In this document: positions 1 through 5,831 of the stretch, in pieces | How the letters are laid out: each line of letters starts with the position of its first letter | Numbering within the stretch: the first letter of the stretch is position 1 | Source of the DNA: Hyphomicrobiales bacterium | GTDB lineage: Bacteria; Pseudomonadota; Alphaproteobacteria; Rhizobiales; JALURZ01 | Assembly: GCA_027058735.1 (NCBI GenBank) | Contig: JALURZ010000035.1 | Span: forward strand, 1-6,078 | Direction of reading: 5' to 3' | DNA length: 6,078 nucleotides | The notes under the pieces: generated by a model | Database searches by the model: none | What the model saw: the letters and a program-made list of their open reading frames with translations, nothing else | What the model was told of the DNA's origin: nothing | Made by a program: the position numbers and the translations under genes

Positions 1-301
1 AAAGACAGTCCAGCCAGCGGCCGCGCCCGTCAGGATCAAACATCGTCTTGATCCGGAAAACCCGCCCCGGCGCGCTCAGTCGCATGGCCGGCGTCACGTC
101 GCTGCGATACCGCAGCCGGATGCGGTGACTGACGCGGCTCACCCGCTGTTCGGCGCTGATCGCCTCCGCGCCGCCCGCGGGCATGATCGCGCCCCACACC
201 GTGGCCAGCGCCGACCAGGCGATGGTTGCGCCGCCGCCGCCATCGGCAGTGCGGACAGGCTGCTCGATCGTCAGCCGTGCGCGCAGCGCGCCGATCGCCA
301 T
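1..301 (-). CDS. Head-closure / head-tail joining protein (GTA g7-like, stopper), 3' end cut by the window
   Basis: The frame has no stop inside the window and gives 100 codons before the left edge, so the C-terminus is missing. The product resembles the phage head-tail joining family (Phage_H_T_join, SPP1 gp16-like). These proteins form a small ring below the adaptor that closes the DNA-filled head and docks the tail. The family pattern is visible: VWGAIMPAGG at residues 36-45, EAISAEQRVSRVSHRIRLRY at 46-65, the RSDVTPAMRL stretch at 66-75, GRVFRI at 79-84, then DPDGRGRWLDCL at 89-100. Family members are usually about 110 residues, so only a few are probably missing. The start ATG at 301-299 overlaps the adaptor stop as TGATG, which points to coupled translation and fixes the start. 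The family call is confident; placing it as g7 rests on order and context. Confidence 0.85.
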   Translation of the reverse strand, partial: MAIGALRARLTIEQPVRTADGGGGATIAWSALATVWGAIMPAGGAEAISAEQRVSRVSHRIRLRYRSDVTPAMRLSAPGRVFRIKTMFDPDGRGRWLDCL

Positions 302-879
302 CACAAGCGCACCTGACGATAGGGCTGGACCAGCGCGGCCACGGACTGGGGCACGGGAACGCTGCTCGATCCGAACACCACCAGTTCGCGGTGCTCAAAC
401 CAGTGCGCCACCGCCAGCAGAATGGCCTGACGCAATGGCTGCGGCACGTCTGCCGGCGCCGGCCCGTAGCCGGCCGTCACGCGAATATCGATGCCGTTGG
501 CACTGCGGCCCGGATGCGGCCAACTCCCCGATCCGCGCAGAACAAGGCGCGGCGGCAAGGTATCGAGGCTGGCGAAATACAACGCCGGATCGATCAGGGT
601 CGCGGTGTCCGCGTCATCAAAGACGGTCACGCTGTCTATGGACTGCAATGGCGCGACGAACAGCTCGACAAACCGGGCATCGGGCCAGTCGTCAAAGACA
701 AGCGACCAGGTCTGCGTCATGAATACGCGCCGCGTCTCGACCTCGAGATGCAGCCGCGCGGTCGTGATGAGACTGGCGATCAGCAGATCCTCGTCGGTAT
801 TGTCAACGCGCAGATGCGCCTTGGCTTCATCCAGCGACACCGGCTCTGCGGCCGGTCCGGTGATCAGAACTGCCGTCAT
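301..879 (-). CDS. Head-tail connector/adaptor protein (GTA g6-like, HK97 gp6/phiE125 gp8-type)
   Basis: This 192-residue protein matches the phage head-tail connector family (Phage_connect_1 / phiE125 gp8-type), whose ring binds beneath the portal and links it to the stopper and tail. The typical N-terminal helical segment is present: VSLDEAKAHLRVD at residues 14-26, TDEDLLIASLITTAR at 28-42, then LEVETRRVF at 45-53. A central strand region carries APLQSIDSV at 76-84. The conserved core follows as IDIRVTAGYGP at 130-140, with LRQAILLAVAHWFEHRE at 149-165 and a VPQSVAALVQPYR end at 176-188. The ATG at 879-877 has a GAGGA ribosome site (888-884) at good spacing. A gap of 97 bases with a strong stem-loop separates it from the capsid gene, while its stop overlaps the next start. 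It is complete, and its length is normal for the family. Confidence 0.9.
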   Translation of the reverse strand: MTAVLITGPAAEPVSLDEAKAHLRVDNTDEDLLIASLITTARLHLEVETRRVFMTQTWSLVFDDWPDARFVELFVAPLQSIDSVTVFDDADTATLIDPALYFASLDTLPPRLVLRGSGSWPHPGRSANGIDIRVTAGYGPAPADVPQPLRQAILLAVAHWFEHRELVVFGSSSVPVPQSVAALVQPYRQVRL

Positions 880-922
880 GGCGTCCTCAAAGGTTGGGGG
901 TGGGTTTCATGTAACCGCAATT

Positions 923-958
923 GGCGCGGGCACGCCCGCCGGTGGCCGTGCCCGCGCC
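923..958 (-). repeat. Strong stem-loop between capsid and adaptor genes
   Basis: The arms at 923-934 and 947-958 are perfect inverted repeats of 12 bases (GGCGCGGGCACG on the plus strand against its complement) around a 12-base loop. They lie in the 97-base gap between the capsid stop and the adaptor start. There is no T-run after the hairpin in the direction of transcription, so it is not a standard intrinsic terminator. It could pause RNA polymerase, mark an RNA cleavage site or protect the 3' end of capsid mRNA. Any of these would help make capsid protein in large excess over the adaptor. The structure is seen directly; the role is inference. Confidence 0.75.
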
Positions 959-976
959 GAGCCAGGGGCCGCGCTG

Positions 977-2251
977 CTAGGCGAGGCCGAATTTCAGCAG
1001 CTTGATGGCTTCGAAATTCTGCACGCCGCCGCCGACCCGCTTGGTGGTGTAGAACAGCACGTATGGTTTGGATGTGAACGGATCGCGCAATACGCGCACG
1101 CCGACCCGGTCGACGATCAGATAGCCGCGGCGGAAATCGCCGATGCCGATGGAATAGCTGTCGGTGGCGATGTCGGGCATGTCTTCGGCCTCGGCAATCG
1201 GGAAGTTCATCAGTGTGGGCGCGGCCCCCGCTTCATGGCCGGGCGCCCAGATATAGTTGCCGTCGGCATCCTTGATCTTGCGGATTTCGGCCTGCGCCGA
1301 GCGGTTCATGATCCAGTGGGCATTGGCCCGATGTCCCGATTTCAGCGAGTAGATCAGATCGATCAGATGATCGCTCGGATCGCTCGCCGCGAAACCGCCA
1401 GCGACCCCGGTCGCCACGTATCCGATATTGCCCCAGCTCCAGGAGGCGTTGTCGACCTTGGGGTAGTCCAGGAAACCTTTGGGCTTGTTGACCCCGTCGC
1501 CGGCCACGAACGCCGCACTTTCCTGTTCCGCGAACGCGATCTGCACTTCTTCGGCGATCCACTGGTCGATATTGACAACGCTGTCATCCAGCAGCGTGCT
1601 GGAGGCGGCCGGCATGGCATAGAGTTCCATGGTGGGAAACTGAAGTTCCGCCAGGGTCGGTGCGTTGGTCTCGGGCCGCGCGGCGGTTTCCGCCACCCAG
1701 CCCGTGGCCGCGCCGGTTACGGCAAAGGGCTTCTTGTAGATATTGGCCCCGACCTGGCGCACCGCGGCGATCTGGCGGATTGGCGAGATATCCGCGAGCG
1801 CACGCGAGATTTCCGCCTCGGTATGTTCAGGCACCAGATACCCGCCATCTGGATCGGACTGGACCGACAGGGCCTTGGCCTCCCATTGCAGCAGCCCGTC
1901 GGCGACGCCCTTGCGCACATAGGCCTCCCAGGCCGCCTTGTGCTCGCGGGCACTGGCGCTGAGGCCTGCCGCCTCCCCGCCCAGTTGCGGGCGGCGGGCG
2001 GCAAGCGTCAGTTCGTCGATCGCCGCCTTTTGCTGGTCGAGCGCCTCATTGATCCGCTGCATTTTCTCCGTGGTCACCACATCGGCGCCGAGCCGTGTTT
2101 CGAGCTGCGAAAGGCGCTCCTCGTTGGCATCCTTGAAGGCCTCGAAAGACCGCAGGAAGCCGTCAAAGGCCTGCTCGATCTCGAATCCGGCGCAAGCCTG
2201 GTCGGCAATCTTGGTTTCGAAGTCAAATCTTGAAGTATCTTCGCTCATCAT
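977..2251 (-). CDS. HK97-fold major capsid protein (GTA g5-like), with N-terminal scaffold segment
   Basis: This 424-residue protein is the shell-forming subunit and looks like an HK97-family major capsid precursor. Residues about 1-125 are charged and helical (for example EERLSQLETRLGADVV at 44-59 and MQRINEALDQQKAAIDEL at 64-81) and would be the scaffold-like delta domain. The mature HK97 fold starts near KALSVQSDPDGGYLVPEHTE (126-145), the usual region of protease cleavage. Later landmarks are GWVAETAARPETNAPTL at 184-200, the family motif GDGVNKPKGFL at 251-261, HWIMNRSA at 312-319, and the C-terminal GYLIVDRVGVRVLRDPFTSK at 376-395. Two ATGs stand side by side at 2251 and 2248. The GAGAGG site is 2 bases from the first and 5 from the second, so the second may be the one used. 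The stop is TAG. The gene follows the protease by 6 bases, with its ribosome site overlapping the protease stop. Confidence 0.95.
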   Translation of the reverse strand: MMSEDTSRFDFETKIADQACAGFEIEQAFDGFLRSFEAFKDANEERLSQLETRLGADVVTTEKMQRINEALDQQKAAIDELTLAARRPQLGGEAAGLSASAREHKAAWEAYVRKGVADGLLQWEAKALSVQSDPDGGYLVPEHTEAEISRALADISPIRQIAAVRQVGANIYKKPFAVTGAATGWVAETAARPETNAPTLAELQFPTMELYAMPAASSTLLDDSVVNIDQWIAEEVQIAFAEQESAAFVAGDGVNKPKGFLDYPKVDNASWSWGNIGYVATGVAGGFAASDPSDHLIDLIYSLKSGHRANAHWIMNRSAQAEIRKIKDADGNYIWAPGHEAGAAPTLMNFPIAEAEDMPDIATDSYSIGIGDFRRGYLIVDRVGVRVLRDPFTSKPYVLFYTTKRVGGGVQNFEAIKLLKFGLA

Positions 2252-2253
2252 TT

Positions 2254-2259
2254 CCTCTC
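2254..2259 (-). promoter_or_regulatory. Capsid ribosome binding site overlapping the protease stop codon
   Basis: GAGAGG reads at 2259-2254 on the minus strand. It overlaps the protease TGA (2260-2258) and lies just before the paired ATGs of the capsid gene. Spacing is 2 bases to the ATG at 2251 and 5 bases to the ATG at 2248, favouring the inner start. The overlap suggests that ribosomes finishing the protease help to start capsid translation. Confidence 0.7.
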
Positions 2260-2794
2260 AGTGGGTGGGGGACATCAAATCGGCCGCAGCAGCCAGGCGG
2301 CCGGCTAGCGGGTAGGCGAACAGGGTGTCCGGCGGCGCGGCCGCCTTGAGGGCATTGACCCGCGCCTCGGGCAACAGGGGAAAAGTCACAAGCGAGATTT
2401 CCCACAGATCGATCTTTTCAAGCAGGCGGGTTCCGCTGCGTGGGTCGCGGCGCCCGCGAATGGTCTTGAAACCGATCGAAAGTCCATCGATGGCGCCAGC
2501 GCGCATCAGCGCGAACAGTTCACGCGCCCGCATGACATCCGCCACGATCCGGCCACGCACATAAAGGCCGCGTTCGTCCTCGCGGATCTGCGTCCACACG
2601 CCGATCGGCTGTGCGGGATCGTGCTGAAACAGCATCTTGATCGCCCGCACGCCACGCCGCGCGAGGCTGTCGCGAAACGCCCCGGGCAGCACCTCGTCAT
2701 TGGCCATGTCGCGAATGCCGAAGACGCTGGCATAGCCTTCGAACAGGCCATCCCCGGCGATCGTGTTTTGAAACTGCAAGTGGTGTCGGGCCAT
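2258..2794 (-). CDS. HK97-family prohead protease (GTA g4-like, peptidase family U35/S78)
   Basis: This 178-residue serine protease would trim the capsid precursor during head maturation. The prohead protease pattern is clear from the start at 2794: FEGYASVFGIRDMANDEVLP at residues 18-37, GAFRDSL at 38-44, then KMLFQHDPAQPIGVW at 53-67 with the likely catalytic His58. RAGAIDGLSIGFK at 98-110 holds the likely nucleophile Ser106, and LWEISLVTFPLLPEARV at 130-146 holds Glu132, the expected position of the third catalytic residue. The same frame stays open upstream to 3082, but that part overlaps the portal gene and is Arg-rich without family similarity, so it is rejected. The ATG at 2794 has only a weak purine-rich upstream sequence (GAACGGGAAAAA). 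A GTG at 2887-2885 touching the portal stop would add 31 residues and cannot be fully excluded. The gene lies directly before its substrate, the capsid gene. Confidence 0.92.
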   Translation of the reverse strand: MARHHLQFQNTIAGDGLFEGYASVFGIRDMANDEVLPGAFRDSLARRGVRAIKMLFQHDPAQPIGVWTQIREDERGLYVRGRIVADVMRARELFALMRAGAIDGLSIGFKTIRGRRDPRSGTRLLEKIDLWEISLVTFPLLPEARVNALKAAAPPDTLFAYPLAGRLAAAADLMSPTH

Positions 2795-2815
2795 TTTTTC
2801 CCGTTCTTTGGTTGG

Positions 2816-2829
2816 GGCGCGCAAGCGCC
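2816..2829 (-). repeat. Small stem-loop in the portal-protease gap
   Basis: GGCGC and GCGCC arms (2816-2820 and 2825-2829) enclose a four-base loop. It lies 22 bases before the protease start and directly after the larger palindrome at 2832-2847 in the direction of transcription. No T-run follows on the minus strand, so it does not look like a terminator. Its effect on protease translation or mRNA stability is only inferred. Confidence 0.5.
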
Positions 2830-2831
2830 GG

Positions 2832-2847
2832 GGCGGACCGGTCCGCC
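2832..2847 (-). repeat. Perfect 16-base palindrome in the portal-protease gap
   Basis: GGCGGACCGGTCCGCC is a perfect palindrome within the 92-base gap between the portal stop (2887) and the protease start (2794). In RNA it would fold as a 6-base-pair stem with a CCGG loop. As DNA it could also be a protein site. RcGTA carries the small gene g3.5 between g3 and g4; here no convincing separate small gene is seen and the gap is taken up by this palindrome and the next stem-loop. Confidence 0.6.
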
Positions 2848-2886
2848 GTCCTGATGGTTCAATTCTTCCGGTCGTCGCGCACGACC

Positions 2887-4101
2887 TCACATGGCACCCG
2901 CGTCCAGGGAATCGCCACCATCGATTGGCTGATAGCCAACCGCGGCGCGCTTTTCGTTGATGGTCAGAAAATCGGCGTTGCGTACCCGTTCCCAGAGCGC
3001 CTCGCGCTCTGTGCTCAACGCCTCGACCCGGTCGATATCGTACCAGAGGCGCAGCCCCGGCCCGAAGGTCGGCCTGAGCCATGCGCTCAGCGCCTTCGCG
3101 GTCTTGCCCACGCAGGGCAATACGGTCTGGCGCCAGAATGTGCGGTTGGCTTCGGCATAGTTGCTGAACGTGTTGTCGCCGGGAATGCCCAGCAGCATGG
3201 GCGGCACGCCGAAGGCCAGCGCCACCTCGCGCGCGGCCACATGCTTGGCCTCGATGAAGTCCATGTCCTTTGGCGAGAACGACATGGCTTTCCAGTCCAG
3301 CCCGCCTTCCAGTAGCAGCGGGCGCCCGGCATTGGCGCTGCCCTGATGGCTGTCCTTCAATTCCCGCTTGAGGCGTTCGAACTGTTCGTCGGCCAGATTG
3401 CCGGACCCTTCAGCGCTCGTATAGACAAGCGCGCCGGAGGGGCGCGCCGAATTGTCCAGCAGCGCCTTGTTCCAGGCGCCCGCCGCATTGTGAATGTCGA
3501 TGCCGATGGCCGCCGCCTCCAGCGGGCTTTGCCCATAATAGTCGTTTGTCGGGTGAAACAGCGCCAGATGAAGAATGGGACGCTGCGCGCCACCGCCATC
3601 CTGCTTGAACCGGACCGACCGGCCGCCCATGCTGTAGTCATAGGCCTCGGGCCATCCATTGCGCCCGGGCACGGCCTTCATCCGGTCGGGGCGCAGAACA
3701 TGCAGTTCGCGAATGTCGCCATCCACCCCGACCGCCTCCAGATAGGCGTTTCCCGCGATTTGCAGATGGCCGTAAAACGCTTCCATCAGAAACACCCCGC
3801 CCTGCACCGGATTGGGCCGGGCCAGCAGGTCGAGCAGCGGATGGCGGTCAAGCTCACGGCGCTCCTCATAGAGCAGCCAGGGAACCGAGGCGGCGGCCTC
3901 CGCGATCATGCGCACACAGCGATAGGCGACCGCATTGCGGCCATAGCCCTCGCTGGCCAGGCTGGCATAGTCGCGCGGTGTCCAGACCGGCCGGCCCTGG
4001 GCGTGCAGGCTCATGAGCCGGCCGGTCGCGCTTGCCTTTTTGGCCGGCGCGCCGGTGGCCATGGCGAACCGTGCGGCCAGTTGCTGAAGAAACGAATTCA
4101 T
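2887..4101 (-). CDS. Phage portal protein (GTA g3-like, HK97 family)
   Basis: This 404-residue protein would form the dodecameric portal ring at one capsid vertex, through which terminase pumps DNA and onto which the adaptor docks. HK97-type portal landmarks occur in order: NAVAYRCVRMIAEAAASVPW at residues 56-75, LLDLLARPNP at 89-98, GNAYLEAVG at 117-125, LHVLRPDRM at 133-141, YYGQSPLEAA at 188-197. The stretch GVPPMLLGIPGDNTFSNYAE occupies 298-317, and FLTINEKRAAVGYQPIDGGD occupies 378-397. The frame continues upstream to 4248 inside the terminase gene, but the ATG at 4101 has a clear GAGGA site just before it, and protein-like sequence starts there (MNSFLQQLAARF). A 20-base gap follows the large terminase stop. 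The protein is complete, and its length is normal for the family. Confidence 0.95.
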   Translation of the reverse strand: MNSFLQQLAARFAMATGAPAKKASATGRLMSLHAQGRPVWTPRDYASLASEGYGRNAVAYRCVRMIAEAAASVPWLLYEERRELDRHPLLDLLARPNPVQGGVFLMEAFYGHLQIAGNAYLEAVGVDGDIRELHVLRPDRMKAVPGRNGWPEAYDYSMGGRSVRFKQDGGGAQRPILHLALFHPTNDYYGQSPLEAAAIGIDIHNAAGAWNKALLDNSARPSGALVYTSAEGSGNLADEQFERLKRELKDSHQGSANAGRPLLLEGGLDWKAMSFSPKDMDFIEAKHVAAREVALAFGVPPMLLGIPGDNTFSNYAEANRTFWRQTVLPCVGKTAKALSAWLRPTFGPGLRLWYDIDRVEALSTEREALWERVRNADFLTINEKRAAVGYQPIDGGDSLDAGAM

Positions 4102-4121
4102 TTTCCTCGATCCCGCTATTG

Positions 4122-5444
4122 TCAAAACCGGCGAATTCTGGGCGAACCCGCTTCCCCGTCCAGCATCAGATGGGTCAGCGCCCAGACCAGCGCATCGACC
4201 CGGTCCGGGCTGTATGCGCCGCCGATCGAGCCATCGACGAATTCGCACATCTGATCTTCAAGCGCCGGCATCTGGCCCACATGGCGGACCCGGCCTTGTT
4301 CATAAAGGGCGGCCACCGGCTCCGCGCGGATCCACTTGCCGCGCGTTGCGCGCACGGCGCGATAGGATACCGAAGCGTCGATCTGCTCGACGATGGCGCG
4401 CACCATGTCGCCGCCCTGGTTCACCTCCGCCACCAGAACATCGGCCTCAAAGGCGTGATAGGCGGCAACGGCCGCGCGCGCCCATTGCGCGGGCGTGGCC
4501 GTTTCGCGCGTGCGATCCGCCAGCACATAGGCGTGCCGGTCGCCGCCCAGGCCCGCCACGATGATCCCGCAGGCGTTTGACTTCGCACCGGCGCTCGCCG
4601 GTGGATCGACCCCGACCACAATCCGCCGGCAGGCGGGCGCCTTGGCGACCCGGCCCTTGTCGATGTCGCCACGCCGCCACAGCGCATGCGGGTTGTCGTC
4701 GATGATCTCCGCATCCAGTTCCTGGCGCCCCAGCCTGGTGCCGCGATACTGCGCGGTGATGGTCGACAGGAACGCGGGCGCCAGATGAGCTGCATTTGCC
4801 GCTGTGGGAACCCGTGTAAGCACCGTGCCGGCCGCCTCCATTATTCGTTTCAGCAGCGCCATCGGCCGTGGCGTCGTGGTGATGATCTGGCGCGGATTGG
4901 GGCCCAGCCGTAATCCCATCTGCAGCATGTCCCAGGTTGCGTCCGCATGACGCCATTTGCACAATTCATCGCACCAGGCGGCATCGAATTGCGGTCCGCG
5001 CAGGGAGTCCGGATCATCAGCGGAAAACAGTTGCGCGACGGCGCCGTTGGGCCAGGTGATCTTCCGCTTGGTCGGCTCGAATTGCGGCCGGTCCGCCGCC
5101 GGGTGGATGGCCAGGAGGCCCGACACCCCCTCCACCATTATGGTGCGGGCATCATTCAGGTTTTCCGCGACAAGGGCGATTCGCCCTGCCGAAGGCACAT
5201 CCGGCGCACCGCTGCCGCAGGCCAGGGCGCGTATCCATTCAGCGCCGGTTCTGGTCTTGCCCGCGCCGCGGCCGCCGAGAACGAGCCAGGTCGTCCAGGG
5301 CGTCTCGCCGCGGCCGGTCGCCGGCGGCAGTTGATCGGACCGGCTCCACAGTTCCCAGCTGGTCAGCAGAAATTCCAGTTCGTCCGCGCTTGCCGTGCGC
5401 CACAGCGGTTCCAGTGTCCCCCTCGCTTCGTAATAGCCGAGCAA
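4122..5444 (-). CDS. Terminase large subunit (GTA g2-like): packaging ATPase and nuclease
   Basis: The packaging motor translocates DNA into the prohead and cuts it. Numbering is from the TTG at 5444 (440 residues). The ATPase half has Walker A GGRGAGKT at 57-64, with Lys63, Walker B-type AWCDE at 156-160, with the Asp159-Glu160 pair, and a TTTP coupling motif at 189-192. The RNase H-like nuclease half has GVDPPAS with Asp280, AEVNQGGDMV with Glu340, and SPDRVDALVWAL with Asp414 and Asp417, so the acidic metal-binding residues are in place. The start is uncertain. An ATG at 5528 adds 28 residues, but has no ribosome site and an Ala/Arg/Gly-rich extension. The TTG at 5444 has GAGGA five bases upstream and starts after the last helix-like part of the small terminase. 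Either choice overlaps the small terminase frame. Confidence 0.93.
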   Translation of the reverse strand: MLGYYEARGTLEPLWRTASADELEFLLTSWELWSRSDQLPPATGRGETPWTTWLVLGGRGAGKTRTGAEWIRALACGSGAPDVPSAGRIALVAENLNDARTIMVEGVSGLLAIHPAADRPQFEPTKRKITWPNGAVAQLFSADDPDSLRGPQFDAAWCDELCKWRHADATWDMLQMGLRLGPNPRQIITTTPRPMALLKRIMEAAGTVLTRVPTAANAAHLAPAFLSTITAQYRGTRLGRQELDAEIIDDNPHALWRRGDIDKGRVAKAPACRRIVVGVDPPASAGAKSNACGIIVAGLGGDRHAYVLADRTRETATPAQWARAAVAAYHAFEADVLVAEVNQGGDMVRAIVEQIDASVSYRAVRATRGKWIRAEPVAALYEQGRVRHVGQMPALEDQMCEFVDGSIGGAYSPDRVDALVWALTHLMLDGEAGSPRIRRF

Positions 5445-5709
5445 GGCGGTCCTCAAGCTCCCGGCCCAGACGCTCCGGGTCCCGGTGGCCCCGCGGGCCC
5501 GCACCGCCGCGTGATCCGCTGACGCCATCTGCTAGTTCAAGATCCGCGATTTTTTCCAGGATTCTGACAACGTTCGCCAATGTTCTCGCATCGCGGTCCC
5601 GATCCGCCGGCGTGGCGGGCATATCCCTTGCCACGAGCTGCCCCTCAAGTCCGGCAAGCTGATGCTCGGCAACCCGAAACAGTCTTTTGATGAGCCTCGC
5701 TCTGTCCAT
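5239..5709 (-). CDS. Terminase small subunit (GTA g1-like), strongly overlapping the large subunit gene
   Basis: This 156-residue frame starts at the ATG at 5709. Residues 1-95 look like a real, helical, charged protein: MDRARLIKRLFRVAEHQLAG at 1-20, DRDARTLANVVRILEKIADL at 38-57, and a C-terminal helix RELEDRLARLLRSEG at 83-97. The DARTL...R.LEKI..LE pattern is what I recall from GTA small terminases and related alphaproteobacterial proteins often called hypothetical. Small terminases select DNA and hand it to the large subunit. Position directly before the large terminase supports the call. The frame stays open to 5239, adding an Arg-rich tail of about 60 residues encoded within the large terminase frame. 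That tail is either a true overlapping extension or the result of a changed stop. No good ribosome site precedes the ATG. A further in-frame TTG at 5739 lies within the terminator and is unlikely. Confidence 0.7.
   Translation of the reverse strand: MDRARLIKRLFRVAEHQLAGLEGQLVARDMPATPADRDRDARTLANVVRILEKIADLELADGVSGSRGGAGPRGHRDPERLGRELEDRLARLLRSEGDTGTAVAHGKRGRTGISADQLGTVEPVRSTAAGDRPRRDALDDLARSRRPRRGQDQNRR
5450..5454 (-). promoter_or_regulatory. Candidate ribosome binding site for the large terminase
   Basis: GAGGA reads at 5454-5450 on the minus strand, five bases before a TTG at 5444-5442 in the large terminase frame. The same GAGGA element precedes the adaptor start at 888-884. This is the main sequence argument for a TTG start rather than the unsupported ATG at 5528. 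It lies inside the small terminase coding frame, which would allow translational coupling. Confidence 0.45.
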
Positions 5710-5720
5710 CCCCGCGCCAC

Positions 5721-5745
5721 AAAAAAACCCGCCGGTCAAGGCGGG
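5721..5745 (-). terminator. Intrinsic terminator in the leader, ending 11 bases before the small terminase start
   Basis: On the minus strand, CCCGCC (5745-5740) and GGCGGG (5733-5728) form a perfect 6-base-pair GC stem around the loop TTGACC, followed at once by seven T (5727-5721). This is a textbook Rho-independent terminator for leftward transcription. It lies between the promoter at 5831-5802 and the small terminase ATG at 5709, so it should stop most transcripts before the head genes unless it is overridden. It also takes the place where a ribosome site would be expected. It is far from the stop of the partial right-edge frame (6006), with a promoter in between, so serving that gene alone is a poor explanation. 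Confidence 0.85.
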
Positions 5746-5801
5746 TCGAACAGGCGGCCAACGTCAGCAGCGCTTGAGGCGCAACTGTCAAATCGTGCCT
5801 G

Positions 5802-5831
5802 ACCATAGCCCTGACACCGTTACGCTGTCAA
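5802..5831 (-). promoter_or_regulatory. Sigma-70-like promoter for the head gene cluster or a leader RNA
   Basis: A perfect TTGACA at 5831-5826 is followed after 18 bases by TATGGT at 5807-5802 (four of six matches to the -10 consensus). Just upstream are A-tracts (seven A at 5841-5835, more at 5860-5855) like an UP element. The transcript would start near 5795 and meet the terminator at about 75 bases. TGACA (5812-5816) and TGTCA (5826-5830) form an inverted repeat across the -35 box and spacer, and CTGTCAA occurs again at 5785-5791, which may be regulator half-sites. The elements are seen; activity and regulation are inferred. Confidence 0.6.

Noticed and set aside
36..398. Minus-strand frame of 120 codons at the left end
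   Set aside because: It is Arg/Ala-rich and out of frame with the adaptor and the clearly family-like head-closure frame covering the same bases.
1352..1381. Five GATC tetramers within 30 bases
   Set aside because: They are explained by Asp/Ile/Leu/Ser codons in the capsid stretch around residues 290-300 and there is no sign of an origin or mismatch-repair role.
491..2233. Open plus-strand frame of 580 codons across the adaptor and capsid genes
   Set aside because: It lies antisense to two clear head genes, shows no recognisable domain and has the composition expected of an antisense shadow in GC-rich DNA.
2795..3082. Upstream in-frame extension of the prohead protease by 96 residues
   Set aside because: Most of it overlaps the portal gene and is Arg-rich, unlike protease N-termini. 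The family pattern begins soon after the ATG at 2794.
4102..4248. Upstream in-frame extension of the portal protein by 49 residues
   Set aside because: It lies inside the 3' end of the large terminase gene. The ATG at 4101 has a good ribosome site and portal-like sequence follows.
3346..4254. Open plus-strand frame of 302 codons across the portal gene
   Set aside because: It is antisense to the portal gene, with no family resemblance and no convincing start.
4947..5522. Open plus-strand frame of 191 codons opposite the large terminase start
   Set aside because: It is rich in Gly, Ala, Pro and Arg and antisense to the Walker A region, so it is treated as a shadow.
5721..5795. tRNA gene between promoter and terminator, suggested by the length and a GTTCGA motif
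   Set aside because: No acceptor stem, anticodon arm or CCA end can be formed in the expected order.
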